A stretch of DNA of 64,000 nt from Flavobacterium taihuense (GTDB lineage: Bacteria > Bacteroidota > Bacteroidia > Flavobacteriales > Flavobacteriaceae), in the NCBI RefSeq assembly GCF_019351435.1, contig NZ_JAHWYN010000001.1:251785-315784 (forward strand). The letters are read 5' to 3'. Shown here in pieces: positions 33,968 through 43,084 of this stretch. Position 1 is the stretch's first letter, and every line of letters starts with the position of its first letter. Below the pieces are notes generated by a model. The model did not search any database, had not been told where the DNA came from, and worked only from the letters and a program-made list of their open reading frames with translations. The translations under genes and the position numbers were made by a program.

Positions 33968-35329
33968 TTAGTTTCTTTCCAAAACTAAATATCCCCAAGG
34001 AGCCAGCTGTAATTTATCTTTGCCAACAAGTTCAATTTTTTTGGAAGTAAATACTTCTGTGAAATTTCCTTTGTGGTATTCGTTTTCTAAAATGACTTCT
34101 TTCGCTTGATCACTAAAATTAATGATTACAATTACGTTGTCTTTGTCTTTGGTTCTCGAAAATGAAATCACATTAGACATTTGGTTGTTTTTTATGCGAA
34201 CCATTTTTCCGCCCCAATCACCGTTCCATAGTGCTTGATTGCGGTGTTTCAATTCAAATAATTTTTTAAAAATAGCACCATTTTCATGTTCTTTCCAAGT
34301 TATGGAATCTTTGCCGAAAAAATTCAGAGAACGGTCAAGTCCAGATTCTTGGCCGCTATATAACATTGGCATGCCGTCAATGGTTCCGATAAGTACCATG
34401 GCTGGTTTCAGTCCGTCACCAAAGTTTTTAAATACATTGCCTTCCCAAGAATTTTTATCGTGATTGTCTAAAAATGCCATTCTATAACCAGCTTCGGGAA
34501 AAATACTCACGTGTTCTGCAATATATCCTTCGGTCAAACTTTGAATAGTCATTTTTTTGGTGGTTATTTTGTGGAGGCAATCCCATAAACTCCAGGCATA
34601 AGTCATATCAAAAGCTTTTCGGTGTAAATCAAATGTTTCTGATTCGGCCAACATAAATACAGGTTTTATGAAATCGAGTTCTTTTCTAGCGTTTTCCCAG
34701 AAATCCAAAGGTATAAAACTAGCAACATCGCAACGGTAACCATCAATATTGGTTTCTTTTACCCAATATTTCAAAGCATCAGTCATGTATTTTCGAATAC
34801 CGGGTTGTTGGTAATCAAAATCTATAATATCATCGTAATCACGCCAAGGTGTTGGTTCGAAATTCCCAGCTTCGTCTTTGATGTACCAGTCAGGATGTTG
34901 TTTGATTAATGCATTGTCTGTAGCCGAATGATTGGCAACCCAATCCAAAATTACATGCATTCCCATCGCGTGAATTTTGTCTACCAAGGCCTTGAAATCG
35001 GTTAAACTGCCGTATTCAGGATTCACTCCGTAATAATCTTTCACTGCATAATAACTTCCCAAAGTTCCTTTTCGGTTCTTTTCTCCAATAGGATGAATCG
35101 GCATAAGCCAAATAATATCAACGCCCAAAGCTTTCAGTCTTGGTAAATGGGTTTCAAAAGCTTTGAAAGTGCCTTCGGGAGTGAATTGTCTAAGATTTAC
35201 CTCGTAGATTGTTGCATTTTTGCTCCATTCTGGATGCTGTAATTCGACATACTTTTTGGGTTGGTATGCATCTTGGGGGAGTCCTAAAAATGAAATAAAA
35301 AACAAGGCTATAGACAAGTATAATTTCAT
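33968..35329 (-). CDS. GH13-family alpha-amylase, exported
   Basis: A 453-residue glycoside hydrolase with signal peptide MKLYLSIALFFISFLG. The (beta/alpha)8 motifs are clear: IIWLMPIHPIGE (region near strand 2), HVILDWVANHSA (region I, Asn-His), IDGYRCDVASFIP (nucleophile Asp, region II), FMLAESETFD (acid/base Glu, region III) and FLDNHDKNSWEG (third Asp, region IV). A C-terminal beta domain ends WGYLVLERN. It hydrolyses alpha-1,4-glucans or maltodextrins by family inference. It is 20 bases downstream of a paralogue of the same size, making a tandem pair. Confidence 0.93.
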   Translation of the reverse strand: MKLYLSIALFFISFLGLPQDAYQPKKYVELQHPEWSKNATIYEVNLRQFTPEGTFKAFETHLPRLKALGVDIIWLMPIHPIGEKNRKGTLGSYYAVKDYYGVNPEYGSLTDFKALVDKIHAMGMHVILDWVANHSATDNALIKQHPDWYIKDEAGNFEPTPWRDYDDIIDFDYQQPGIRKYMTDALKYWVKETNIDGYRCDVASFIPLDFWENARKELDFIKPVFMLAESETFDLHRKAFDMTYAWSLWDCLHKITTKKMTIQSLTEGYIAEHVSIFPEAGYRMAFLDNHDKNSWEGNVFKNFGDGLKPAMVLIGTIDGMPMLYSGQESGLDRSLNFFGKDSITWKEHENGAIFKKLFELKHRNQALWNGDWGGKMVRIKNNQMSNVISFSRTKDKDNVIVIINFSDQAKEVILENEYHKGNFTEVFTSKKIELVGKDKLQLAPWGYLVLERN

Positions 35330-35349
35330 AACGGTTTTATTTTTTTAAA

Positions 35350-36705
35350 TTAATACTCATAAATTTCATAACCCCAAGGTTTCATTTTCCATTCTTTAGA
35401 GTCTAAAATTTCCTCGTTTCCTTTAAATACATTGTGTGCTTTTCCTGTCAAAGTAGCGTCTTTTATTGATACTATTTGTTCATTTTTGGAAAAATTAAGA
35501 ATTACCAAAACTTTTTTATTTCCTTTTTCTCTTACATAAGCATAAATCGCTTTATCATCTCCGAAGTGTACTTTTTTGAATGAGGCATTAGCGGAAAGCG
35601 CTTCGTTGCTCTTTCTTAGATTCAGTAATGTCTTGTAGAATTTTTCTCTTTTAAAATCTTTAAACGTAATGGGGTCTTTTTCGAAAAACGCCAACGCTCT
35701 TAAAACTGGTTCTTCCTGTCCACTGTAAATTAAAGGGACGCTGTTTTTCATGGTTTGCGTAAATACGGCAAATGGTTCATGGATAACTCCCGGAAAAGTT
35801 CCAAAATCGGCATGATTCCAGCTGTTTTCATCATGATTGCTGGTAAAATACATTTGAATCGTATTTTTGGGATACATCGTTTCGTTTTCGGTGTTGATGC
35901 TGTCTAAGGCAAGTGCCGATTTTTCTCCTTTGGCTACTTTTTCCATCATTTTGAACATGTGCCAAGGATAAACGGCGTCAAAGCCACTTTTAGGAAGATA
36001 GATGCTATCTCCTTCGGCTAGCATAAAGATATTCTTCATTTTTTTTAATTCAGGAATGGACTTTTTCCAAAAAGAAGCGGGAACATTCCAGGCAACATCG
36101 CATCGAAATCCGTCTATATCTGCATCTTCAATCCAGTATTTCATCGCGCGAACCATACTGTCTTGTAATACAGGATTCTTATAATTTAATTGTCTCGTGT
36201 CTGCCCAATCAAATGCTACTGCTGGTTTGCCGGAGCTATCTTTTACAAAAAAGTCGGGATGTTGTGTAATCCAGCGATGGTCGGCTCCGGTATGATTGGG
36301 TACCCAATCAATTAAAACTTTCATTCCTTTCTCATGAATCGTTTGAACCAATTTCTTAAAGTCAGCCATTGTGCCAAATTCAGGGTTAATCGCAGTATAA
36401 TCGGAAACAGCATAGTAACTTCCCAAAGTGCCTTTTCTGTCTAATTTACTAATGGGATTAATGGGCATGAACCAAATCGTTTCTACTCCCATTGCTTTTA
36501 ATCGGTCAAGGTGTTTGGCAAAAGCATTAAAAGTTCCCTCGGGGGTGTATTGACGAACGTTTACCTCATATATATTGCCCTGCATAATCCAAGCGGGATG
36601 GCCGTCGATTTGATTGTTATCGACTTCTGATAATTTGTTGTTTTGACAGCATATCAAAGAAAAAATAAATGCAATAAATACAAAAGGAATAGAAAATTTT
36701 TTCAT
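35350..36705 (-). CDS. GH13-family alpha-amylase, lipoprotein
   Basis: A 451-residue paralogue of the next gene. It has a lipoprotein signal (MKKFSIPFVFIAFIFSLICC, cysteine followed by QNN). Motifs: IWFMPINPISK, VLIDWVPNHTG, IDGFRCDVAWNVP (nucleophile Asp), FMLAEGDS (Glu acid/base), and FTSNHDENSWNH (third Asp). All catalytic residues are present. It is the first gene of the pair and probably anchored in the outer membrane, in contrast to the secreted second enzyme. The region upstream up to the tRNA at 37161 holds a repeat and no consensus promoter that I could recognise. Confidence 0.93.
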   Translation of the reverse strand: MKKFSIPFVFIAFIFSLICCQNNKLSEVDNNQIDGHPAWIMQGNIYEVNVRQYTPEGTFNAFAKHLDRLKAMGVETIWFMPINPISKLDRKGTLGSYYAVSDYTAINPEFGTMADFKKLVQTIHEKGMKVLIDWVPNHTGADHRWITQHPDFFVKDSSGKPAVAFDWADTRQLNYKNPVLQDSMVRAMKYWIEDADIDGFRCDVAWNVPASFWKKSIPELKKMKNIFMLAEGDSIYLPKSGFDAVYPWHMFKMMEKVAKGEKSALALDSINTENETMYPKNTIQMYFTSNHDENSWNHADFGTFPGVIHEPFAVFTQTMKNSVPLIYSGQEEPVLRALAFFEKDPITFKDFKREKFYKTLLNLRKSNEALSANASFKKVHFGDDKAIYAYVREKGNKKVLVILNFSKNEQIVSIKDATLTGKAHNVFKGNEEILDSKEWKMKPWGYEIYEY

Positions 36706-36957
36706 AGCGGAGAAAATGAATTACTGAAATGAGTTTATATTTTGAAGCGCTTTAGTTTATGAAAAATATTGAAACACTTTTATATAAAGTACACAAACTA
36801 GCGGACTACCAATTTAGTGATTTATTAAACAAATTTCAAAAGAAATGGCAGATAATATCTTAATTTTCAAGTTGGTTTGATGATTTAAGATGTGGGATTT
36901 CTAGGCGAAAATCCTAATTTGAATCTCTAACAAGTCATTTGGGATTTATTTAGATTT
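36706..36957. other. Intergenic region upstream of the GH13 pair
   Basis: About 250 AT-rich bases between the GH13 start and the family A repeat. No ORF, RNA gene or clear operator was recognised. It should contain the promoter of the GH13 pair. Confidence 0.5.
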
Positions 36958-37040
36958 GGGCATGACCACAAGGGTCAGGCTGTCCATTGTATCTTTTCTT
37001 TTCCTAAAGGAGGAAAAGAAAAGGATGTCATTTCCATCCT
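36958..37040. repeat. Dispersed intergenic repeat, family A, copy 3 (variant ends)
   Basis: It starts GGGCATGACCACAAGGGTCAGGCTGTCCATTG, contains TCTTTTCTTTTCC with GGAAAAGAAAAGGA as pairing arms and ends GTCATTTCCATCC. The core TGTCC(A/G)(T/C)T...TATCTTTT...AAAAGGAT is shared with the other copies; the outer left end is different. Confidence 0.6.
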
Positions 37041-37118
37041 TCATGCAATTTCGTTTTCAGAACAAGTGTTTTACTTAATCTTGAATTTTTAAATTTGATT
37101 TTTCAAAAGAGGTATAAA

Positions 37119-37150
37119 CAAAAAAAAGACTATCATTTATGATAGTCTTT
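37119..37150 (-). terminator. tRNA-Asn (copy 2) terminator
   Basis: AAAGACTATCAT at 37125-37136 and ATGATAGTCTTT at 37139-37150 make a perfect 12-bp stem, with a run of T on the minus strand. It is related to the copy 1 terminator. Confidence 0.85.
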
Positions 37151-37160
37151 CTGCTTTTTG

Positions 37161-37234
37161 CTCCCTCTCTTGGGCTCGAACCAAGGACCCTCTGATTAAC
37201 AGTCAGATGCTCTAACCAACTGAGCTAAGAAGGA
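37161..37234 (-). tRNA. tRNA-Asn (GUU), copy 2
   Basis: Identical to the gene at 33658-33731 over all 74 bases: acceptor TCCTTCT/AGAGGGA, anticodon GTT in CTGTTAATC, discriminator G, no encoded CCA. Confidence 0.95.
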
Positions 37235-37259
37235 AAGTGTGTTCACTTTTAAAGCGGTG

Positions 37260-37289
37260 CAAATATATGACTTTATTTAAATGTAGCAA
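37260..37289 (-). promoter_or_regulatory. tRNA-Asn (copy 2) promoter
   Basis: On the minus strand: TTG (37287-37289), 19 bases, TATATTTG (37260-37267), then CACC. It differs from copy 1 only at the free positions of TAnnTTTG. Confidence 0.75.
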
Positions 37290-37318
37290 ACAAAAAATGC
37301 AAAAAAAAACATTCTTTT

Positions 37319-38662
37319 TTACTTGCCCACAATAGCTTTGTAAATATCATTTCCATTAGCAAAAAGCAACAGACTGATAAGTAATACGAAACCAACCATT
37401 TGTGCATTTTCCAAAAATTTGTCACTTGGTTTTTTACCGCTTACGATTTCAAATAATAAAAACATTACGTGTCCACCATCAAGTGCCGGAATAGGTAATA
37501 AGTTCATAACACCAAGCATAATTGACAGAATGGCTGTAATGCTCCAGAAAACTTCCCAACTCCAAGAACTTGGAAAAATGTCAAATATGGCTTTAAAACC
37601 ACCTACTTGTTTGTAAGCTTTGGTTTCTGGATTAAAAATCATTTTTAACTGTTTACCGTATCCTACCAATTGATCTTTTCCTTTTTGAATACCAAAAGGA
37701 ATCGATTCCATAAAACTGTATTTTTGATGCGTAATTTTGTAATAACCCAATTTTTCAAGTGTTTCAAGTCCTAAACCACCAATAGAAACTCCCATCTTTC
37801 CAATATTAGAAACAACTATGTTAATGGGTACTTCTTTTTGGTCACGTAAAACAACTGCAGGAATAGTTTTGTTTTTATTTTTTTCTAAAACAGATTTTAC
37901 TTCATCTAGATATTTTGTTTTTTGACCATTTAAGGATAAAATGATATCTTTTGCTTTAAGCTCTTTGTTTAAAGATTCTGCAGGAACTTCTGTAATTGCA
38001 AATGGAATTCTTATTGCAACCAACGGAGCTTTCTCGAATTTTGATAATTGATCTACAAAATCATTTGGTATTTTAATGGTTTGTTCTAAACCATTTCGTT
38101 CAATAACCACTTCTTTGCCTAGAACAATTTTGGAACTGATTTCTTTGTCAAAACGTACAATTTTTTCGCCATCAACAGCCACGATTTTATCGCCCGATTT
38201 GAATCCAGCATTAATCATAGCTTGGTTTTCTATCAAAAGACCGTCTTTCATATCAGCATTTGCAATATAAGAATCTCCATAAGCGAAAGCCATACCAATA
38301 TAAATCATGAATGCCAGTATAAAGTTGACTGTTACGCCTCCCAACATAATAATCAAGCGTTGCCAAGCTGGTTTGGATCTAAATTCCCAAGGTTGCGGAG
38401 GCAAAGCCATTTGTTCTTTGTCCATACTTTCGTCAATCATACCGGATATTTTCACATAACCACCTAGAGGCAACCAGCCAATACCATACTCAGTTTCGCC
38501 AATTTTCTTTTTTAGAAGGGAATATTTAACGTCAAAAAACAAATAAAATTTCTCGACTCTGGTTTTGAATAATTTTGCAGGAATGAAATGTCCTAATTCG
38601 TGAAGTATAATAAGTAATGATAAGCTCAATAAAAATTGAGAAAGCTTGATAACTATTTCCAT
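37319..38662 (-). CDS. rseP: RIP metalloprotease RseP (site-2 protease)
   Basis: An inner-membrane zinc protease that cuts within transmembrane segments of anti-sigma factors and signal peptides. The 447-residue protein has HELGH at residues 21-25 in the first membrane helix, the second catalytic motif NLLPIPALDGGHV near the C-terminus (Asp ligand), and two central PDZ-like domains (GLLIENQAMINAGFKSGDKIVAVDGE near residue 145 and LNKELKAKDIILSLNGQ near 230). Four membrane segments fit the family. A -7 element (CAAAAGTA at 38692-38699 on the plus strand, TACTTTTG on the minus) lies 30 bases upstream. Confidence 0.95.
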   Translation of the reverse strand: MEIVIKLSQFLLSLSLLIILHELGHFIPAKLFKTRVEKFYLFFDVKYSLLKKKIGETEYGIGWLPLGGYVKISGMIDESMDKEQMALPPQPWEFRSKPAWQRLIIMLGGVTVNFILAFMIYIGMAFAYGDSYIANADMKDGLLIENQAMINAGFKSGDKIVAVDGEKIVRFDKEISSKIVLGKEVVIERNGLEQTIKIPNDFVDQLSKFEKAPLVAIRIPFAITEVPAESLNKELKAKDIILSLNGQKTKYLDEVKSVLEKNKNKTIPAVVLRDQKEVPINIVVSNIGKMGVSIGGLGLETLEKLGYYKITHQKYSFMESIPFGIQKGKDQLVGYGKQLKMIFNPETKAYKQVGGFKAIFDIFPSSWSWEVFWSITAILSIMLGVMNLLPIPALDGGHVMFLLFEIVSGKKPSDKFLENAQMVGFVLLISLLLFANGNDIYKAIVGK

Positions 38663-38862
38663 TTTTTAATTTTCGGTTCTTTAATGACGGACAAAAGTAC
38701 TATTTTCTATTTTATTATTTGCGCTATATTTTTGGGGATCGCTTTAAATGTTTGTTAATTAATGCATTTTTCATTTTTATTTTGAAGTTAGAGCAATAAC
38801 TTTACTACATAAAAATCTTGTTTTAATGCGATATGGGTTAAAACATTAATATCCTTGTATTT

Positions 38863-39933
38863 ATGTCTTCACAATTATTTTCTCCTCTACAGATAAAAAG
38901 CATTACGTTCAAAAACAGAATTACAATTTCGCCAATGTGCCAATATTCGGCAGAAGATGGTTTTGCCAATGATTGGCATTTGGTACATCTTGGTAGTCGA
39001 GCTACGGGTGGTTCGGGTTTGATCATTCAGGAGGCTACAGCCGTTTCTCCAGAAGGAAGAATTTCTCCAAGTGATCTAGGTATTTGGAGTGATGATCACA
39101 TCAAAAAATTGCAATCCATCACAAAATTTATCATTAGTCAGGATTCGGTTCCGGGAATCCAGTTGGCTCACGCAGGCAGGAAAGCCAGTGTTTCGTCTCC
39201 TTGGTACGGCAATAAAAAACTGGCTCAAAATCAAGGCGGATGGGAAGCTGTTGCGCCAAGTGCAATTGGGTATCACGATAATGAGCAAGCTCCTACGGCA
39301 TTGGATAAAGCAGGAATTCAAAAAGTAATAACCGATTTTAAATTGGCCACGCGAAGAGCTGAACAGGCAGGATATCAGGTTCTTGAAATTCATGCTGCGC
39401 ACGGTTATTTATTGCACCAATTTCTATCGCCTTTATCGAACGCTAGAACGGATGAATATGGTGGTTCTTTTGTAAATCGTATTCGATTGCTTCTGGAAGT
39501 ACTAGAGGCAGTTCAGTCTGAATGGTCTAAAGTGTTTCCTTTAATGGTGAGAATCTCTGCTACAGACTGGGCAGATGGCGGTTGGAACGCTGAAGAATCA
39601 GTGCAACTTTCCAAAATTCTAAAAGAGAAAGGAGTTGACTTAATTGATGTTTCTTCAGGAGGATTAGTGTCTCATCAACAAATCCCCTTGGGACCTAATT
39701 ATCAGGTACATTTTGCCGAAAAAATTAGAAAAGAAACGGGAATTTTGACAGGAGCGGTTGGTTTGATCACTACTTCACAACAGGCCGAAGCCATTGTAGC
39801 TAGCGGGAAAGCTGATCTCGTTTTCTTCGCTAGAGAATCGCTTAGAAATCCAAATTTAGGTTTGACTTTTGCGCAAGAATTGGGTGTTGACGTTCAATGG
39901 CCTAAACAATACGATAGAGCAAAAACGAGATAA
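38863..39933 (+). CDS. NADH:flavin oxidoreductase (Old Yellow Enzyme family, YqjM/NamA-like)
   Basis: A 356-residue FMN enzyme that reduces activated C=C bonds. It begins with SPLQIKSITFKNRITISPMCQYSAEDG, the NamA/YqjM form with the flavin-tuning cysteine in PMCQYS. HAGRKAS contains the substrate-binding histidine region, and HAAHGYLLHQFLSPLSNARTDEYGGS is the classical OYE signature. The C-terminal FMN phosphate site reads VGLITTSQQAEAI and FFARESLRNPNL. Physiological substrate unknown. It is separated from the next gene by a palindromic repeat. Confidence 0.93.
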   Translation: MSSQLFSPLQIKSITFKNRITISPMCQYSAEDGFANDWHLVHLGSRATGGSGLIIQEATAVSPEGRISPSDLGIWSDDHIKKLQSITKFIISQDSVPGIQLAHAGRKASVSSPWYGNKKLAQNQGGWEAVAPSAIGYHDNEQAPTALDKAGIQKVITDFKLATRRAEQAGYQVLEIHAAHGYLLHQFLSPLSNARTDEYGGSFVNRIRLLLEVLEAVQSEWSKVFPLMVRISATDWADGGWNAEESVQLSKILKEKGVDLIDVSSGGLVSHQQIPLGPNYQVHFAEKIRKETGILTGAVGLITTSQQAEAIVASGKADLVFFARESLRNPNLGLTFAQELGVDVQWPKQYDRAKTR

Positions 39934-39941
39934 TTTTTTTA

Positions 39942-40072
39942 AACACATAGAAACATAGATTTTTTTTGATTAAGATTTGAATAGATAACATGTTATTTCA
40001 CATAGCTATGTGTGTTTATGATAGTGAAACGTTCTCTCTTAGATTTAAAAAGAACCTATGTTTCTATGTGTT
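39942..40072. repeat. Palindromic element with 17-bp perfect terminal inverted repeats
   Basis: AACACATAGAAACATAG at 39942-39958 and its exact complement at 40056-40072 bound a 131-bp segment. In the middle lies a second perfect palindrome, CACATAGCTATGTG (39999-40012), built from the same CACATAG word. It has the look of a small non-coding mobile or REP-like element; no ORF inside. Confidence 0.75.
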
Positions 40073-40115
40073 AGAAATTAATCACATAGTTTTAGAAAAC
40101 TAAATAAAACATTAA

Positions 40116-41156
40116 ATGCAAAAAATAAAAACAGCACTACTGTCATACGGAATGTCTGGAAAAGTTTTCCATGCTCCTTTTTTGGAATTTCATCCTGGAT
40201 TTGTGTTGGTTGGTTCTTGGGAAAGAAGCAAACAATTGATTCAATTGGATTATCCAAATGTGAAAAGTTATCCAACTCTAGAAGGATTACTTCAGGATGA
40301 TATTGATTTGGTTATTGTAAATACGCCAGTTGGAACGCATTTTGAATATGCGAAACAAGTGTTGCTTGCTGGGAAACATGCTGTAGTAGAAAAGGCTTTT
40401 ACCACCACGGTTGCCGAAGCTCAGGAATTAGTGAATTTGGCCAAAGAAAAAGGATTGAAACTTTCGGTTTTCCAGAATAGAAGATGGGACAGTGATTTTA
40501 AAACGGTACAAAAAGTGGTTACCGATAAAGTGTTGGGAGAATTGGTGGAAGCCGAGTTTCATTTTGATCGTTACAATCCGCTGTTGAGTCCCAAGGGGCA
40601 TAAAGAAACGGTTAATTCGGGTGCAGGAATTTTAAAAGATTTGGGGCCACATTTAATTGATCAAGCGTTGTATTTATTTGGGTTTCCACAAAGTGTTTTT
40701 GCCGATATTCGAATCACACGCGAGCATTCTTTGGTAGATGATTGGATTGATATTTTGCTTTATTATTCGGATTTTAGAGTGCGATTGAAAGCTGGTTTTT
40801 TTGTTCGAGAAGCCAATCCTGCGTATGTTATTCACGGAAAAAAAGGGTCTTTCCTGAAACCACGTGGTGACGTACAAGAAGACGAATTGAAATTGGGTAA
40901 GAAACCAAATCTTGACTCTTGGGGAACGGAAGTTCCCGGTAATGAAGGATTGTTGCATACGGAGATAGTCGGCAGAATTATCAAAGAGAAAGTTCCAACT
41001 CTACAAGGGAATTATTATGATTTTTTTGATGGCGTTTATCAGTCGATTGTGAATGATACCGAAGAACCTGTTACTGCCCAAGAAGGATTACAGGTAATGC
41101 AAATTATTGAAGAGGCAATTGAAAGTAATGCTCAAGGGAAAATTATTGCGTTGTAA
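40116..41156 (+). CDS. Gfo/Idh/MocA family oxidoreductase
   Basis: A 346-residue NAD(P)-dependent dehydrogenase. The Rossmann start is KTALLSYGMSGKVFHAPFLEFHPGF, then DLVIVNTPVGTHFEYAKQVLLAGKHAVVEKAFTTT, which contains the EK(P/A) motif of the family. GILKDLGPHLIDQALYLFG carries the conserved histidine of the C-terminal domain. Members act on sugars, inositols or related polyols; the substrate here cannot be told. It is downstream of the OYE gene, with a repeat between them. Confidence 0.92.
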   Translation: MQKIKTALLSYGMSGKVFHAPFLEFHPGFVLVGSWERSKQLIQLDYPNVKSYPTLEGLLQDDIDLVIVNTPVGTHFEYAKQVLLAGKHAVVEKAFTTTVAEAQELVNLAKEKGLKLSVFQNRRWDSDFKTVQKVVTDKVLGELVEAEFHFDRYNPLLSPKGHKETVNSGAGILKDLGPHLIDQALYLFGFPQSVFADIRITREHSLVDDWIDILLYYSDFRVRLKAGFFVREANPAYVIHGKKGSFLKPRGDVQEDELKLGKKPNLDSWGTEVPGNEGLLHTEIVGRIIKEKVPTLQGNYYDFFDGVYQSIVNDTEEPVTAQEGLQVMQIIEEAIESNAQGKIIAL

Positions 41157-41199
41157 GGAATGATGTTTTATAGCACTTAGTATTTTGTTTTGCAGTTTG

Positions 41200-41312
41200 G
41201 GTGAGGGATAAAAGCTAGCTACCAAAGTAGCGCGGATAGCCCGACAGCATAAGGAAAATGGGCCGACTAAACGATATGCTGAGTTGGCCCATTTTTCTTA
41301 TGGTGGCACCCC
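41200..41312. repeat. Dispersed intergenic repeat, family B, copy 2
   Basis: In inverse orientation to copy 1. GTGAGGGATAAA at 41200-41211 and ATAGCCCGAC at 41236-41245 match the blocks in copy 1. A 17-base arm starting CATAAGGAAAATGGGCC (41247-41263) pairs, with one mismatch, with GGCCCATTTTTCTTATG (41285-41301). More GC-rich than its surroundings. Confidence 0.7.
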
Positions 41313-41414
41313 CAGATGGTTTTTACTTTGGATACAATTGGTTTTATTTTGCTAACAATAATATTATAAATAATACTTACTGATGGGTTTGTGTCTTTGA
41401 AATGTTTCTTTTCG

Positions 41415-41422
41415 TACTTTTG
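41415..41422 (+). promoter_or_regulatory. -7 element of the MFS transporter gene
   Basis: TACTTTTG followed by ACAC, 30 bases before the TTG start at 41452. It supports use of that start. Confidence 0.5.
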
Positions 41423-41451
41423 ACACAAAGGATTCCCAAAAAACAACTATT

Positions 41452-42663
41452 TTGATAGATTTAAATTTTTTAGGTCGATTTAAGACCAAAGGCAAATACA
41501 AGAAAAACTATCGAGATGCGAAAGCTTCTTATTTATTGAGAATTCGTGGAGCAGTTTCCATGTTTTATTTTGCTATGGGGTTGTGTTTTGCTACTTGGGC
41601 TAGCCGAATACCAACTATAAAATCGGCACTGAATTTAAGTGATGGTCAATTAGGGACTATTCTTTTTGCTTTACCTGTTGGTCAGTTAACGATGATGTAT
41701 TTTTCTGGTAAATTGGTGACTCGCTTTGGCAGCCATCGTATTTTGCCTTTTTCTATATTGATGTATGCGTTTTGTTTGACTAATTTGGGATTGGCTCAAA
41801 ATGCTTGGCAACTCGCTCTTGGGTTGTACTTTTTTGGGATTTTTAGCAACCTAACTAACATCTCTGTAAACACTCAAGGTGTTTATACCGAAGGACTTTT
41901 TAAAAGAACCATTATGTCATCCTTTCATGGGATGTGGAGTTTGGCTGGATTTACCGGTGCATTGGTAGGATTGGGAATGTTGGCATTAGGTCTTAGTACG
42001 TATTCTCATTTTCTGGTTGTTGCTTTCATTGCTTTTTTGTTGATTGCATTCAATTTTAAATTCTTAATTAAAGCCAAAGAAACAATTATAACAGAGAAGA
42101 AAAAGGGATTCCGAAAACCAGATGCGACTTTAGTTTTACTTGGTGTTATTGGCTTTTGCAGTATGGCTAGTGAAGGAATCATGTTTGATTGGAGTGGCGT
42201 ATTCTTTAAAGATATTGTTAAGGTTCCTGGGGCTTTAGTGATTTTAGGGTACACCTCTTTTATGATTATGATGGCCAGCGGTCGTTTTTTTGGAGATAAA
42301 TTAATTAATAGATTTGGACGAAAAACGGTAATGAAAATTAGTGGAATTATGATTTCATCCGGTTTTTTTACGGCAGTTGTTTTTCCTTATATAATACCTT
42401 CCACTATTGCTTTTATGGTTATAGGTTTGGGAGTTTCAACTATAGTTCCTACTTTGTATAGTATTGCAGGCAAACATCCAACAATACCAACTGGAGAAGC
42501 TTTGACAGCTGTTTCAAGCGTAAGTTTTTTAGGTTTTTTGATGGGGCCGCCCGTTATTGGCTATATTGCCGAACTATCAAGTTTGCGATTTTCCTTCGCT
42601 TTTATTGGGATTTTTGGAGTTTTTATCGCTTTTATGGTGAGCCGAATTAAGGCAATAGATTAA
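41452..42663 (+). CDS. Major facilitator superfamily transporter
   Basis: A 403-residue inner-membrane carrier with about 12 hydrophobic segments. The loop between helices 2 and 3 reads GKLVTRFGSHR, and its second-half counterpart GDKLINRFGRKTVM, the typical MFS G-x-x-x-D/R-x-G-R-R/K repeats. AMGLCFATWASRIPTIKSAL is the first helix and periplasmic loop. The start is TTG at 41452, since the first internal ATG (codon 37) would remove part of the N-terminal segment. Similar proteins are annotated as sugar or drug carriers; the substrate is unknown. Confidence 0.9.
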   Translation: MIDLNFLGRFKTKGKYKKNYRDAKASYLLRIRGAVSMFYFAMGLCFATWASRIPTIKSALNLSDGQLGTILFALPVGQLTMMYFSGKLVTRFGSHRILPFSILMYAFCLTNLGLAQNAWQLALGLYFFGIFSNLTNISVNTQGVYTEGLFKRTIMSSFHGMWSLAGFTGALVGLGMLALGLSTYSHFLVVAFIAFLLIAFNFKFLIKAKETIITEKKKGFRKPDATLVLLGVIGFCSMASEGIMFDWSGVFFKDIVKVPGALVILGYTSFMIMMASGRFFGDKLINRFGRKTVMKISGIMISSGFFTAVVFPYIIPSTIAFMVIGLGVSTIVPTLYSIAGKHPTIPTGEALTAVSSVSFLGFLMGPPVIGYIAELSSLRFSFAFIGIFGVFIAFMVSRIKAID

Positions 42664-42837
42664 TGCTAGAATTCTAAATTATTTCTTCAATTTTGTTATA
42701 ATTAAGAAAATATATACTATTTGATAAATACTTAATAGTTTTTTTCTTAAGTTTATCGCTTGAATTTCAAGCAGATGTTATTTTTTTGATTGAAAATTCA
42801 AAATACCACATTTTTTCCAAAACTTTTTTTTCTTTTT

Positions 42838-43015
42838 GGTTCTACCACGAATTGTGTGGGTTTTAAATTTAAAACTCTAAACCATTAAGAAATTAAGATT
42901 CATTAAGGTTACAATGGCTTAATGAATCTTAATTTCTTAATGGTTTATTATTTATCAAAATTTATTTTGATAAAAGTCTCTATTTGATAAAACCCACACA
43001 GTTGAGGTTAGAACC
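42838..43015. repeat. MITE-like nested inverted repeat upstream of the TonB receptor
   Basis: Outer arms at 42838-42865 and 42988-43015 are inverted repeats with 23 of 28 matches (GGTTCTA...TGTGTGGGTTTTA). Inside is a perfect 29-bp inverted repeat, 42879-42907 with 42918-42946, beginning AAACCATTAAG. The inner palindrome is related to that at 47331-47395. The rest of 42664-43084 is AT-rich without an ORF. Confidence 0.75.
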
Positions 43016-43084
43016 TACTTTTTTAAACGAATCTAATTCTTGGATGCGCCACTTGCTGTATCCAAATAAGTTTACAAAATAAGT

